Assembly (NCBI GenBank): GCA_001704575.1
Contig: MCAW01000003.1
Location: forward strand, 1-64,000
From: Methylophilales bacterium LSUCC0135
GTDB lineage: Bacteria > Pseudomonadota > Gammaproteobacteria > Burkholderiales > Methylophilaceae
DNA: 64,000 nucleotides
Direction: 5' to 3'
Under the pieces are notes generated by a model. That model ran no database searches and was not told where the DNA came from. It saw only the letters and a program-made list of their open reading frames with translations. Positions 8,490-17,879 of the stretch are shown here, in pieces. Every line of letters starts with the position of its first letter. Positions within the stretch are counted from its first letter, which is position 1. Both the position numbers and the translations under genes were made by a program.

Positions 8490-8520
8490 AGTTTTTATAA
8501 GAAATTTTTAAAGGTTTCAA

Positions 8521-10041
8521 ATGGAAGAACATATTTCTGAACAGCAGGATGAAAATCACGTCATCGCAGAGCGCCGCGAGAAACTGAAGGCGATCCGCGA
8601 AGCCGCAAAGGTCAATGGCACGGCTGCGTTCCCCAATGACTTCAAGCCGGACTTTCAGGCCTCGGTGCTGCATGCCGAATTCGGCGGTTTCGATAACGAG
8701 GTGCTGGAGCCGAAAGCGGTCGAAGTCAGCGTGGCCGGCCGTATGATGCTTAAGCGCGTGATGGGCAAGGCGAGTTTTGCTACTGTGCAGGACAGCAGCG
8801 GTCGCATCCAGCTGTTCGTGTCGCGCGAAAATATCGGCGAAGCCTTGTATGACGCGTTCAAGAAGTGGGATATGGGCGATATCCTCGCGGCCGAAGGTGT
8901 GCTGTTCAAAACCAAAACCGGCGAGCTTTCGGTCAGGGTGACAGCGCTGCGGCTGCTGACAAAATCGTTGCGGCCGTTGCCGGAGAAATTCCACGGTTTG
9001 CAGGATCAGGAAGTCAAATACCGCCAGCGCTATGTCGACCTCATCGTGTCTGACGAAACGCGGGCAACCTTCATTGCCCGCAGCAAGGTGGTCTCTGCCA
9101 TTCGCGCTTTCATGCTGGAGCATCAGTTCCTCGAAGTTGAAACGCCGATGCTGCACCCCATCCCGGGCGGCGCATCGGCCAAGCCGTTCATCACGCATCA
9201 CAATGCGCTCGACATGCAGATGTACATGCGCATCGCCCCCGAGCTTTACCTTAAACGCCTTGTGGTCGGCGGCTTCGAGCGCGTGTTCGAGATCAACCGC
9301 AATTTCCGTAACGAGGGCTTGAGCGTGCGCCACAACCCCGAGTTCACAATGATGGAGTTTTATGCCGCTTATACAGATTATCTGTGGCTGATGGATTTCA
9401 CAGAGCGCTGCATTCGTGCCGCCGCGATTGCGGCCTGCGGCTCCGCAGTCGTCCAATATCAGGGCCGCGAACTCGACTTGAGCAAACCGTTCGAGCGCTT
9501 GACCATCGTCGGCGCCATCCAGAAATACGCCCCGCAATACACGCAGGAGCAATTGCATGACGCTGACTTTCTGCGTGCCGAGTTGCTGAAGTTCGGCGTC
9601 AAGCCGTTTGACCACGCCGGCCTTGGTGCGCTGCAACTGGCGCTGTTTGAAGAAACAGCCGAAGCGCAATTGTGGCACCCGACTTACATCATTGATTACC
9701 CGGTCGAAGTTTCACCGCTGGCGCGCGCTTCGGATAAAAACCCTGAGATTACCGAGCGTTATGAACTCTTTATCACCGGCCGCGAGATCGCCAATGGCTT
9801 CTCCGAGCTGAACGATGCCGAGGACCAGGCAGCACGCTTTCATGCTCAGGTAGCTGCGAAAGAGGCGGGCGATAACGAGGCCATGTATTACGATGCGGAT
9901 TTCATCCGCGCGCTCGAATACGGCATGCCCCCGACCGGCGGCTGCGGTATCGGCATCGACCGTCTGGTGATGCTGCTGACCGACAGTCCCAGTATCCGCG
10001 ATGTCATTCTGTTCCCGCATATGCGGCCTGAGCACGTCTGA
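8521..10041 (+). CDS. lysS: Lysyl-tRNA synthetase, class II
   Basis: A 506-residue enzyme that charges tRNA-Lys with lysine. An N-terminal OB-fold anticodon-binding domain (roughly residues 60-150, with [19 protein letters not shown]) is followed by the class II catalytic core: motif 1 around [19 protein letters not shown], motif 2 [20 protein letters not shown], and motif 3 [16 protein letters not shown] near the end. Length is normal. AAAGG precedes the ATG at 8521. It follows prfB as in many proteobacteria, here with a degenerate gene between them, and ends at a strong terminator. Confidence 0.98.
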   Translation: MEEHISEQQDENHVIAERREKLKAIREAAKVNGTAAFPNDFKPDFQASVLHAEFGGFDNEVLEPKAVEVSVAGRMMLKRVMGKASFATVQDSSGRIQLFVSRENIGEALYDAFKKWDMGDILAAEGVLFKTKTGELSVRVTALRLLTKSLRPLPEKFHGLQDQEVKYRQRYVDLIVSDETRATFIARSKVVSAIRAFMLEHQFLEVETPMLHPIPGGASAKPFITHHNALDMQMYMRIAPELYLKRLVVGGFERVFEINRNFRNEGLSVRHNPEFTMMEFYAAYTDYLWLMDFTERCIRAAAIAACGSAVVQYQGRELDLSKPFERLTIVGAIQKYAPQYTQEQLHDADFLRAELLKFGVKPFDHAGLGALQLALFEETAEAQLWHPTYIIDYPVEVSPLARASDKNPEITERYELFITGREIANGFSELNDAEDQAARFHAQVAAKEAGDNEAMYYDADFIRALEYGMPPTGGCGIGIDRLVMLLTDSPSIRDVILFPHMRPEHV

Positions 10042-10063
10042 GCGAAGTATTGTCAATTACCCC

Positions 10064-10091
10064 AACGGCGCTTTCAGGCGCCGTTTTTTTT
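10064..10091 (+). terminator. Intrinsic terminator after lysS
   Basis: AACGGCGC / GCGCCGTT stem with a 6-base loop, immediately followed by a run of eight Ts, 23 bp past the lysS stop. Confidence 0.93.
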
Positions 10092-10125
10092 CATATTGTC
10101 TGCACCCTCGTCAAGTGGCTGTGAA

Positions 10126-10150
10126 AGTGTTGTTTTAATACAACAACACT
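10126..10150. promoter_or_regulatory. 9-bp dyad upstream of the phosphate porin Pho box
   Basis: AGTGTTGTT and AACAACACT form a perfect inverted repeat around a 7-base spacer, ending 16 bp before the Pho box. It could be the operator of an additional regulator of the porin. The stem is AT-rich, sits after a separate lysS terminator, and is not followed directly by Ts, so it is unlikely to be a terminator. The protein that might bind is unknown. Confidence 0.4.
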
Positions 10151-10166
10151 GCCACTTTTTCACTCT

Positions 10167-10184
10167 GCGTCATCAATTTGTCAT
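10167..10184 (+). promoter_or_regulatory. Pho box upstream of the phosphate porin
   Basis: GCGTCATCAATTTGTCAT matches the PhoB consensus at about 13 of 18 positions, with both 7-mer halves in register (GTCAT .. TTGTCAT). A -10-like CAGAAT lies about 10 bases downstream (10195-10200), and the ATG is 67 bp away. Confidence 0.75.
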
Positions 10185-10250
10185 ATTCAAACACCAGAAT
10201 CGCTCCTGTTGATTTTTCAACCTTTTGTTTTCTAACCAGGAGTATGACGA

Positions 10251-11843
10251 ATGAAAAACGCAAAATTACGTGGCGTGATTGCTGCCGTATCCGGCGCCCT
10301 GCTGATGGGCTTCGGCGCCAACGCAATGGCCGACTCGACTGACGATATCGTCAATGCGCTGATCGCAAAGGGCGTACTGACCGAAGAAGAAGGTGCGCTG
10401 CTGATGAAGGGCCGTGCTGGTGAAAAAGAAGCTGCCGAAAAGAAGGCCAAAGGTGCTGTCACCGCGACCTACAAGGACGGCATCAGGATTGGCACTGAAG
10501 ACGGCAAGAACAGTCTCACAGTAAATGGCCGTGTGCATTTTGACTCGCGCTGGTATGACCACGAAGAAGACAATTCAAGTGCTGGTACAACTAATGCTCC
10601 TTCCGAAGTTTTTTCTCGCGGTTCAGACACCTATGATGTCCGTCGTGCACGTATTGGTGTTAAAGCACGTTTCCTTGATTACTATGAAGGTGAAGTTGTA
10701 CTGAACGGTACTGGCTCTGCACCTGTGCTTGACGTTGCCTACCTTAACGTCGCTTGGTGGAAGCCTGTGCAATTCCGTGTTGGTCAGTTCAAGATGCCAT
10801 TTAGCTTGGAACAGCTGACCAGCTCCAACAACATCGACTTCATCGAGCGTAGCGTTGTTGATGCATACATTCCAGCCAAGGAAATCGGTGCGATGGTGCA
10901 CGGTTCCCCAACCACTGGTGTCACATACGCACTGGCCATGTCTAATGGCCGTGGTCAGAATGGTACTGAGAACGACATCCGTGTAGATAACAAAGACGTG
11001 ATTGGTCGTGCCACCATCAACTTTGCAGAAATCATGGGCAACAAGGACATGGTTCTGCACTTTGGCGGTGCATTCTCCAAGGGTGACATCTCTTCAGCCG
11101 ACGGTACCGCAGCATTTGGTGGCGATCGTCAAACCGAAGCTCGTGGCATGCGTTACTTCCGTGTTCCAGGTCTTTGCCAAACTCGCTTTAAGAAAGCTAA
11201 CAATGCAGATCTTGCTGGACCAACTGATTCAGCTAACTACTGTGCAGCAGGCGTAGATGCTGAGATTGATCGTAGCCGCCTTGGTTTTGAAACTTCGCTG
11301 GCATATGGCCCATTTAAGGTCCAAGGTCAGTGGGTTAAGAATGAATTTGACTTTGACACCGCTACTGGCAGCTATGATCCTGAAATCAAGACTTGGTACG
11401 CTGAAGCTCTCTGGACCATCACTGGTGAGTCTCATGCCAGCCGCTACAAAAATGGTGCGTTTTCAAGCTTGAAGCCCAAGAACAACTTCGATCCTAAGAC
11501 ATTTAGTGGCGGTGCATGGGAAGTGGGTGTACGTTACAGCCGATTTGATGGCAGTGATTTTGACGAATCTGGTTTAACTAACAGAAGCAAAGATGCTTCA
11601 ATTCTCGGAGACGGCGCTCGCGGTTATGCAAAAGCCAAGACCATCACTGCTGGTATCAAGTTTGTGCCTAATCCACACACACGTTTCATGTTAGATTTTG
11701 TTCACACAAAGTTTGATGATCCGTTTGGTTCAAAGGACATCAATGGTAATTTTGAACAAGGCTTTGCAAACGACTTTAACGTAAACGGAGATCTGGTTGA
11801 TGACGAAAAAGCCGTCCTCTTCCGTACACAGTTCGCGTTCTAA
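10251..11843 (+). CDS. Phosphate-selective porin, OprP/OprO family
   Basis: A 530-residue outer-membrane porin. It has a signal peptide (MKNAKLRGVIAAVSGALLMG, cleavage after AMA), then a short helical segment DDIVNALIAKGVLTEEEGALL typical of the family, and a long beta-rich barrel with alternating motifs such as GRVHFDSRWY and YDVRRARIGVKARF, closing in a terminal phenylalanine (RTQFAF). Such porins form trimers passing phosphate or polyphosphate across the outer membrane. The Pho box upstream supports a phosphate-starvation role together with the Pst block 4 kb away. Substrate choice between phosphate and polyphosphate cannot be read from sequence. Confidence 0.92.
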   Translation: MKNAKLRGVIAAVSGALLMGFGANAMADSTDDIVNALIAKGVLTEEEGALLMKGRAGEKEAAEKKAKGAVTATYKDGIRIGTEDGKNSLTVNGRVHFDSRWYDHEEDNSSAGTTNAPSEVFSRGSDTYDVRRARIGVKARFLDYYEGEVVLNGTGSAPVLDVAYLNVAWWKPVQFRVGQFKMPFSLEQLTSSNNIDFIERSVVDAYIPAKEIGAMVHGSPTTGVTYALAMSNGRGQNGTENDIRVDNKDVIGRATINFAEIMGNKDMVLHFGGAFSKGDISSADGTAAFGGDRQTEARGMRYFRVPGLCQTRFKKANNADLAGPTDSANYCAAGVDAEIDRSRLGFETSLAYGPFKVQGQWVKNEFDFDTATGSYDPEIKTWYAEALWTITGESHASRYKNGAFSSLKPKNNFDPKTFSGGAWEVGVRYSRFDGSDFDESGLTNRSKDASILGDGARGYAKAKTITAGIKFVPNPHTRFMLDFVHTKFDDPFGSKDINGNFEQGFANDFNVNGDLVDDEKAVLFRTQFAF

Positions 11844-11875
11844 TCTCAAGCATCACACAGTAGTAGCGTAATGAC

Positions 11876-11905
11876 AAAAAGCCCGCCAAAAGCGGGCTTT
11901 TTGTT
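11876..11905 (+). terminator. Intrinsic terminator after the porin
   Basis: AAAAAGCCCGC / GCGGGCTTTTT stem with a 5-base CAAAA loop followed by Ts, 33 bp after the stop. Its symmetry would also stop minus-strand transcription from the small gene beyond. Confidence 0.93.
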
Positions 11906-11924
11906 TTGTTGTTTAAAACAACAT

Positions 11925-12122
11925 TCATACGCCAGCCTGTTTCATTTTGTTCAATGTCTGCTGCGACTGCTGTAACTTTGTAGTTGCTCGCCGCTGCTTG
12001 ACACGATTCTGCTCGGCTTTGACTTGATCGGTGACACGCTGCTTTTGTTGCTTGAGGGCACTAAGGCGCTGTTCGCCGGGCTTGAGTGGTTTGAGAGGTT
12101 TGATGACTTCTTGGATGCGCAT
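11925..12122 (-). CDS. Small basic coiled-coil hypothetical protein
   Basis: A 65-residue, Lys/Gln/Arg-rich protein: MRIQEVIKPLKPLKPGEQRL, then a predicted helical stretch of ALKQQKQRVTDQVKAEQNRVKQRR type. I do not recognise a characterised family. Proteins of this look (an IKPLKP start then a Gln/Lys helix) recur as small hypotheticals in related bacteria. The ribosome-binding site is weak. It lies convergent to the porin and divergent from the truncated gene that follows. The amphipathic helix makes chance unlikely but does not exclude it. Confidence 0.5.
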   Translation of the reverse strand: MRIQEVIKPLKPLKPGEQRLSALKQQKQRVTDQVKAEQNRVKQRRATTKLQQSQQTLNKMKQAGV

Positions 12123-12161
12123 GCAGTTATTTATGCAGTTTCGCTAGTTCACATTATGTGA

Positions 12162-13322
12162 ATTGTAAATGTAAATGGTGAACTGGAATTGGTAAATAAT
12201 GGCAATGTACGTGATTGTCAGCTGGCAGAAATCCCTGCATATGACCCTAAAACCAATACGATCTGGGTGGCGGGCGCCGTTGGTGTTGATGTTCTGAATG
12301 CCAGAGACGGCAGTCTGATTGAGCATATTGATGTGACCGGCTACGGGTATGTCAATAGCGTTGCGATCAAGGATGGCGTGGCAGCCTTTGCAGTCGAGGC
12401 GTCCAGTTTTGCACTTGACGGCCTATGTAAACCGATTGCAAACGATGGTGATCGCCGTAATCCTGGCAAGGTGTTGTTTTATAGCACAAAAACACGTCAG
12501 CCTTTTACCCGTAATCCTGTCGTAGAAGTCGGTGCCTTGCCTGATATGCTGACCTTCACACCTAACGGAAATAAATTGATCGTAGCTAACGAAGGTACGC
12601 CGAATGCAATAGCGGACGAAGTTTATGATCTCGATATTGATCCGGAAGGAAGCGTCAGTATTATCGATGTCAAGAAACGTCGTTTGATTGCAACTGTTGG
12701 TCTGGATGGTGTACCGACTTCAGGTAGTGCGTTGCGAGATGCCAGCGTGGTCGGTATGGATTACGAACCGGAATATGTGGTGGCTGTCAGCAACGAGAAG
12801 GCGTATGTGACTTTGCAGGAGGCCAACGCAATCGCAGAGCTGGATATCAAGCGCAAGCGTTTTAACAATATCGTTGGTCTGGGCGTGAAGGATTTTACTG
12901 ATCCTGATAACTATATTGATCCAAATGACCGAGACCCCAGGATTGAGTTGCGCTCTGCGGATGTTGTGGGCTTGTATCAGCCGGATTCGATTGCCAGTTA
13001 TCAATGGAAAGGCAAAACTTTTCTGGTAATGGCCAATGAAGGCGATACGCGTGAGGATGAGGAAGACAAGGCGCGTGCGAAAGATGAATATCCTAATACG
13101 CACGACGATGCATCAGATCTGAATCGTTTGAATATCTCGACGGTTGATTCTACTGAGACTGATTTGGTAACTTTCGGTGCTCGATCTTTCTCTATTCGTG
13201 ACACACGTGGCAATCTGATTTACGACAGTGGCAATATTCTCGATGCTGAAGCCATCAAATTGAGTATTTATGATGACGGTCGCAGTGACGACAAAGGTGT
13301 CGAACCCGAAGGCCTTGCGTGA
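12162..13322 (+). pseudogene. Choice-of-anchor I (phytase/alkaline-phosphatase-like beta-propeller) gene, truncated at both ends
   Basis: The frame encodes beta-propeller repeats typical of choice-of-anchor I proteins: AEIPAYDPKTNTIWVAG, VNSVAIKDGVAAFAVEA, TPNGNKLIVANEGTPN, YQPDSIASYQWKGKTFLVMA and NEGDTRE, ending GVEPEGLA. Normal members have an N-terminal signal peptide and continue well beyond EPEG. Here the frame is closed by a stop at 12159-12161 with no ATG or signal peptide, and it ends abruptly in TGA at 13320-13322, where the sequence changes into the antisense of a sugar dehydrogenase gene. A TTG at 12189 is the only early start-like codon. The family is often linked to extracellular phosphate release, which would suit the phosphate genes upstream. 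It is probably non-functional. Confidence 0.75.
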
Positions 13323-13536
13323 GAGCATCACTAAAGACGAGGTGTGTGGCCTGCTGCAACTCTTCTGTGGTCATTTCGAGCGTGGCATCGTGGCCCTGCT
13401 GCAAACTATTCACACGTTGATGGTTGATGTCATAGCCGACGGTTGGCAAATGCTTGCCGAATTCGACGGCGAGCGGTAATCCGACATAGCCGAGACCGAT
13501 AATGCCGATCCTGGCTTCTTGATAATGTGTTGGCAT
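13321..13536 (-). pseudogene. Nucleotide-sugar dehydrogenase (TviB/WbpO type), N-terminal fragment
   Basis: From ATG at 13536 the minus strand encodes about 72 residues: MPTHYQEARIGIIGLGYVGL, then PLAVEFGK, YDIN and GHDATLEMTTEEL, ending HLVFSDAL. This is the NAD-binding Rossmann start of UDP-N-acetylhexosamine dehydrogenases, which oxidise UDP-sugars for capsule or O-antigen. Intact enzymes run to about 420 residues. Beyond FSDAL the frame continues only as antisense of the beta-propeller gene and stops at 13255. The start lies 12 bp after the GT4 gene on the same strand, suggesting one former operon. The central and C-terminal domains with the catalytic cysteine are gone. Confidence 0.8.
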
Positions 13537-13547
13537 GCTTTCCTGAT

Positions 13548-14675
13548 TCAATGGGGTGGGGTGGTTAATTCTCGATAGACATCCAGCGTGCTTCTCAGCA
13601 TGGATTCCAGTCTGAAGCTTTCCGGCAGTGGCCTGGGTGCGACAGGTTGTGTAAGCAGGGCAGCACAACGGGCGCTGGCTGCCTCAATGTCATGCATGGC
13701 GACTTCGCCCTCAGGCAGCATGGATTGCATGATTTCGCTGACGCCGCCATGTCCGTAGGCGACGACAGGTTTGCCCAGCGCCAGCGCTTCCAGTACGGTG
13801 CGCCCGAAAGCCTCCGGTTGGCCGGATAATGAAACGGTCAAGGCGCTGATGCTGAAAATCTCGCGCAAATCGCTCCGATGCCCGGTAAACGTTAGATGTC
13901 CGGACAGGCCGGCGTCTGCAGCGGCCTGCTGCAACTCGGCCAGATAGGACTGGTGACGCGCTTCGGCTTCGCCAACGATGAGGCCGTGTACATCCGGCAT
14001 CATTGCTTTCAGTTTCGCAATGATCTGTATGAAATCGTGATGACCTTTAAGGCGGGTCAGCCTGCCGGGCATGACCACCAGTTGTTTGTTGCTGAGCTGC
14101 GGGTATTGCGCATGCCAGTCAGCCAGCCACGCCGCGTCAGGCTGATAGGCAGGGTGGTATTCCCGTGTATCGATGCCGCGATGGATGGTGCGCAGTGCAG
14201 CAGGATTGGCATGCTTGTAATTGCTGCTGACATAATCCGTAATGGCATCCGAAACGCAGATCACTCTTTCACCGCGCGTCATGATGGCACTGTAAGCACC
14301 AACCGAATAAAAGCCATGTACGGTCGTTACCAGTCGTGGCCGTTTTTGCGCAGGCATGCCGCGCCATGCCAGAAAGGTTATCCAGGCCGGCAAACGCGAA
14401 TGGCAATGCACGATGTCTATGTTCTGTTCTGTCAGAAACCGGCGCAGCCTGGGGATGAGGCGGAACGTCTGCAAGGATTTTTGGCCGATAGGCCACGCGA
14501 CATGAACTGCACCATGCAGCTCAAGCGAGTCAACCAATCGTCCGCCGGCCGACATCACCATGGAGGTATGGCCGTTTTCCAGCAGATACCTGCTGACTTC
14601 AAGGGTGCCGCGTTCTACGCCACCGCTATTGAGCGCCGGCAAGATTTGCAGCACCTTCAGGCGTTTTGGAACCAT
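13548..14675 (-). CDS. Glycosyltransferase family 4
   Basis: A 375-residue GT-B-fold transferase. The N-terminal domain has the LQILPALNSGGVERGTLEV start and HCHSRLPAW. The C-terminal domain has the nucleotide-sugar site VVMPGRLTRLKGHHDFI and the E-x7-E motif in PEAFGRTVLEALALGKPVVA. It would add a sugar to a lipid-linked glycan on the cytoplasmic face, in LPS or capsule synthesis. Its start overlaps the upstream ELM1-family gene by 19 bp, and a truncated nucleotide-sugar dehydrogenase follows 12 bp downstream. Donor and acceptor cannot be told. Confidence 0.9.
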   Translation of the reverse strand: MVPKRLKVLQILPALNSGGVERGTLEVSRYLLENGHTSMVMSAGGRLVDSLELHGAVHVAWPIGQKSLQTFRLIPRLRRFLTEQNIDIVHCHSRLPAWITFLAWRGMPAQKRPRLVTTVHGFYSVGAYSAIMTRGERVICVSDAITDYVSSNYKHANPAALRTIHRGIDTREYHPAYQPDAAWLADWHAQYPQLSNKQLVVMPGRLTRLKGHHDFIQIIAKLKAMMPDVHGLIVGEAEARHQSYLAELQQAAADAGLSGHLTFTGHRSDLREIFSISALTVSLSGQPEAFGRTVLEALALGKPVVAYGHGGVSEIMQSMLPEGEVAMHDIEAASARCAALLTQPVAPRPLPESFRLESMLRSTLDVYRELTTPPH

Positions 14676-15583
14676 TGATGCTTGATCCAGAGAGCACAGC
14701 GGCCGGCTTCGTCAATTTTTTCCGCCATTTGTGGCAACAGGCTGCCCGGCTGCCATCTGCGGTAGCATGTGACCCAGCCGCTCTCGCGCAACTTTTCCAG
14801 ACCACGCACAACCCGGCTCATTCGCTTGGCTTTCAGATTGAAGACACCCACGCTGCAACCAGCCGTCAAAGCTTCATAAAGCATGGAGACACTGTCAGGG
14901 GTGACCCAGACCTGGCTGGCGGTGGCCAGCTTTTCTTCGAGCCAACCTGCAGGGGTTTGCTGCAGTGGCATGACTTGCAAATTAGGCAATTTGAGTCTTT
15001 GGATCGCTTCCAATGTGGCTGCCGGTGTTCTCGGCGACATCGTCAACAGCCATTGCACTTGGGGTGTTTCCCTGGCAAGGCGGTGAATACTCAATACCAG
15101 ACGACCGGTTTCCCAGTCAAAATGTTTTGAAATACCGCCGAGCAGGATCAGGCCGGCATGCGGGTTTTTCGACGTTGCAGGCCTGGCAAGGCTCAGCACG
15201 CCGTGGGTAGTGATAATGTTGCTGGCCGCATCAACCCCGTCATGATCGGGTACCAGGCAAAGGTCGAACCACTGGCGTGGCAGACTGGGTTTCATCAGCA
15301 CCACGGTTTTGCCGCCATATGCGCGTTGTGCTGCCAGCATGTTGAGGTGGGTACCATGTCCGGCGCCGATGATCAGATCCGGCGGCGGCAGCTGCTCACC
15401 GGGCGCATAGCGCCCCCGCAAGGCTGACAGCAGGGTTTGCCAGGAGGAGCTGGCGCGAATTTCAACTGCCCTCACCGGAATCTGTTTCGCCATGGCCTGA
15501 ACCAGGCCCTGTACTTGCTTCATGTGTCCCAGTTTGCCGTCGGTGATACACCAGACCACTTTTTCTGTGTTGTTTTGCTGCAT
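14657..15583 (-). CDS. ELM1/GtrOC1-family protein (DUF1022), putative nucleotide-sugar-related glycosyltransferase
   Basis: A 308-residue protein with VVWCITDGKLGHMKQVQGL at the start, PDLIIGAGHGTHLNMLAA, LLGGISKHFDW and WVTPDSVSMLYEALTAG, all typical of the ELM1 (DUF1022) family. The family has a GT-B-like fold and is found beside LPS core genes in proteobacteria. The ATG at 15583 is preferred over one 31 codons earlier because AGGAG lies seven bases before it and the upstream part looks non-coding. It overlaps the following GT4 gene, so the pair is probably co-translated. Confidence 0.85.
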   Translation of the reverse strand: MQQNNTEKVVWCITDGKLGHMKQVQGLVQAMAKQIPVRAVEIRASSSWQTLLSALRGRYAPGEQLPPPDLIIGAGHGTHLNMLAAQRAYGGKTVVLMKPSLPRQWFDLCLVPDHDGVDAASNIITTHGVLSLARPATSKNPHAGLILLGGISKHFDWETGRLVLSIHRLARETPQVQWLLTMSPRTPAATLEAIQRLKLPNLQVMPLQQTPAGWLEEKLATASQVWVTPDSVSMLYEALTAGCSVGVFNLKAKRMSRVVRGLEKLRESGWVTCYRRWQPGSLLPQMAEKIDEAGRCALWIKHQWFQNA

Positions 15584-15937
15584 GCCAGACTCCTGATACC
15601 TACCTTTTAAATCGATAGCTATGCTGGCATCCGATTGTTGCTTTCTGATGAAGTGAATGTGGACTGTAGATGACAACTCCGCTGCTTCTGTTGTGTTTGG
15701 TCGGGCGCGGCATCGTCATGCGGCTGCAATAATTGCTTCAGATAATCCATTGAATACGTCATTTGACGATCCCTGCCTGTTATCGAGAATTCACATGCAT
15801 GCACAGCCTGAAGCAGAAACATTATCCAAGCCGCGATGGTTTGAGGCGAAGGCTCGCAGGCGCGATTTATCGCCGGTTTTGAATGTATCCCCTGCAGTGA
15901 TGCTGCTGGCTGTAACGGTATGATGGTCTGATCTGAC
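15584..15937. other. 354-bp divergent intergenic region
   Basis: This gap separates the ELM1-family gene (minus) from exoD (plus) and should hold both promoters, though none is clear. The only possible gene is a 47-codon minus-strand frame, 15619-15762 (MTYSMDYLKQLLQPHDD at its start), with AGGG eight bases upstream. It has no family I recognise and is not supported enough to call. Confidence 0.3.
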
Positions 15938-16567
15938 ATGTGTGACTACGCGACGTTGTTGCGCCTGTTGCACCGGTTCTCGCAGGAGGCCGGGCAGCGT
16001 CCGTTGACCTTGGGCGAAGTCACAGACCGCCTGGACGAAACGGCTTATGCATTCATAGCCATCATTCTGATATTGCCCTTGTTGCAGCCAGTGCCGCTCG
16101 GTCCTTTGACGGTGCTCGGCGGCTTGACTCTGGCAATTCTCGGGCGGCAGCTGTTGCAGGGGCATCATGCGCCGGTATTACCTGCACGCGTGCGCGGGGT
16201 TGTGCTGGGTAAACGCATGTGGCAAATGATTATTGCGGTCAGTCTCAGATTGGTCGGCTTCTGCAGACGCTTCACTCGACCCAGAATGCAGCATCTTGTC
16301 AGCGGACAGAGAGGTCGGCGCATCGCCGGTCATATCCTGATTGCCGGTGGGCTTTTGATGGCGATTCCCTTTCCGGTACCTTTGCCGCTGAATAATTTTT
16401 TGCCGGGCGTGGCCGTCATTTTTTACTGTATTGGTGAGCTCGAAGATGACGGCATGATGGTTTTTGTCGCAGTGTTTCTTTTATTTGTGACGTTGGTTTA
16501 TTTTGTTGCCTTTTACGTGCTGCTCTGGCTGTTTGGCCGTCAGGCATTGAGTTATTTGCTCTGGTAA
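15938..16567 (+). CDS. ExoD-family exopolysaccharide-related membrane protein
   Basis: A 209-residue protein matching the ExoD family: TLGEVTDRLDETAYAFIAII, then PLLQPVPLGPLTVLGGLTLA, and a second half with AGGLLMAIPFPVPLPLNNFL and CIGELEDDGMM. Four to five hydrophobic segments suggest an inner-membrane protein. ExoD affects exopolysaccharide production in rhizobia by an unknown mechanism. It is followed 52 bp later by a GT4 glycosyltransferase on the same strand, consistent with a surface-polysaccharide neighbourhood. Confidence 0.9.
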   Translation: MCDYATLLRLLHRFSQEAGQRPLTLGEVTDRLDETAYAFIAIILILPLLQPVPLGPLTVLGGLTLAILGRQLLQGHHAPVLPARVRGVVLGKRMWQMIIAVSLRLVGFCRRFTRPRMQHLVSGQRGRRIAGHILIAGGLLMAIPFPVPLPLNNFLPGVAVIFYCIGELEDDGMMVFVAVFLLFVTLVYFVAFYVLLWLFGRQALSYLLW

Positions 16568-16619
16568 AGCGCCGCCACGCAGTCATTTTTTCTTAACACT
16601 GCTGCCCGACAATGGCTGC

Positions 16620-17879
16620 ATGAAAACGACAGACATGCACGGTATCCCCGTGCCTTCCAATCCATCAAGACTGTGTCTTGTGACGGAAACCTGGCCCCCG
16701 GAAATCAACGGCGTGGCAATGACCTTGAGCCGTTTGATGGCGGGGTTGTCGGCAATGGGCTGGCAGGTGACCATCGTCCGGCCCCGGCAAAAGTCGGACA
16801 GGTCAGTCGACCCATCCGGTGATATTGAGCACTGGCTTGTACCGGGGTTGCCGATCCCCGGCTATCAGGGCTTGCGCTTTGGCTTGCCCATGCTGGAAAA
16901 GCTGCGTAAGTCTTGGCGCAAACATCGACCTGATCTGGTGCATATCGCGACCGAAGGGCCTTTGGGCTGGGCTGCCCTGAAAATGGCCAGGTTGCTTGAC
17001 ATTCCTGTTACCAGCAGTTTTCACACCAATTTTCACCGGTATTGCAAGCACTATCATGTCAGCTGGTTGCGCGGGCTGGTCATGCAGCACCTGCGCGGGT
17101 TTCATAATCAGACCTGCATGACCATGGTACCCAACAAGCTGCAACAGGCTATCCTGCAGGAAGATGGCTACAAAAATGTGGTTGTGCTGGGCAGGGGCGT
17201 GGACACCGAACTATTTTCACCGGCCAGACGCAATCAGCAGCTCAGAAATCTCTGGGGGTTGCGCAGCAGCGAGATTGGCGTGTTGCATGTAGGGCGTATG
17301 GCGTCTGAAAAGAATCTCACCGGTGTCATTCAAGCGTATGAGGCTATCCGACGAATACAGCCGACCGCTCGCATGATTTGGGTGGGTGATGGTCCGCAGC
17401 TGAAAAAAATGCGCAGGCAATATCCGGAACATATCTTTTGCGGCAGCAAAACCGGCCTGGAGCTGGCAGTGCATTATGCGTCTGCCGATGTTTTTCTGTT
17501 CGCCAGCATGACTGAAACTTTCGGTAATGTAGTCACGGAGGCGATGGCCAGCGGGCTCGCTGTGGTGGCCTATGATTATGCTGCCGCCAATCTCTTTATC
17601 AAAAATGAAGTCAACGGCATGTCAGTGCCATTCGCGGATCAGGCGTATTTTTGTGAGGCGGCAGAAAAGTTGGTGTCGGGTCATCCACATCAGCTGCGAC
17701 AGCTCGGTGCGGTCGCCCGGCTCACGGTTGAGCCGTTCGGCTGGCACATCATTACGGCAGCGTTTGATCGCATGCTGCGGGATACCATCTCCGGCAGGGC
17801 ATCAGCAGACCACAGCCCGGCGGCCAGTGCTGTTGCAGAGATGAACAATTCATCAAACTGTCATAAATATTCAAAATAA
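16620..17879 (+). CDS. Glycosyltransferase family 4 (MgtA/SqdX-like)
   Basis: A 419-residue GT-B transferase. The N-terminus LCLVTETWPPEINGVAMTLS and the segment SSFHTNFHRYCKHY are typical of glycolipid glucosyl/mannosyltransferases of the GT4 group. The C-terminal domain shows VLHVGRMASEKNL and E-x7-E in TETFGNVVTEAMASGLAVVA. Related enzymes glycosylate diacylglycerol or lipid carriers at the inner membrane. Two starts are possible, ATG 16620 or ATG 16635 (MHGIPVPS). The stop overlaps the start of the next gene by one base. The product lipid is not predictable. Confidence 0.88.
   Translation: MKTTDMHGIPVPSNPSRLCLVTETWPPEINGVAMTLSRLMAGLSAMGWQVTIVRPRQKSDRSVDPSGDIEHWLVPGLPIPGYQGLRFGLPMLEKLRKSWRKHRPDLVHIATEGPLGWAALKMARLLDIPVTSSFHTNFHRYCKHYHVSWLRGLVMQHLRGFHNQTCMTMVPNKLQQAILQEDGYKNVVVLGRGVDTELFSPARRNQQLRNLWGLRSSEIGVLHVGRMASEKNLTGVIQAYEAIRRIQPTARMIWVGDGPQLKKMRRQYPEHIFCGSKTGLELAVHYASADVFLFASMTETFGNVVTEAMASGLAVVAYDYAAANLFIKNEVNGMSVPFADQAYFCEAAEKLVSGHPHQLRQLGAVARLTVEPFGWHIITAAFDRMLRDTISGRASADHSPAASAVAEMNNSSNCHKYSK

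Noticed and set aside
8419-9678. 419-codon open frame on the minus strand
   Set aside because: Lies opposite lysS, whose product has all class II synthetase motifs. The minus frame shows no domain and is an antisense shadow.
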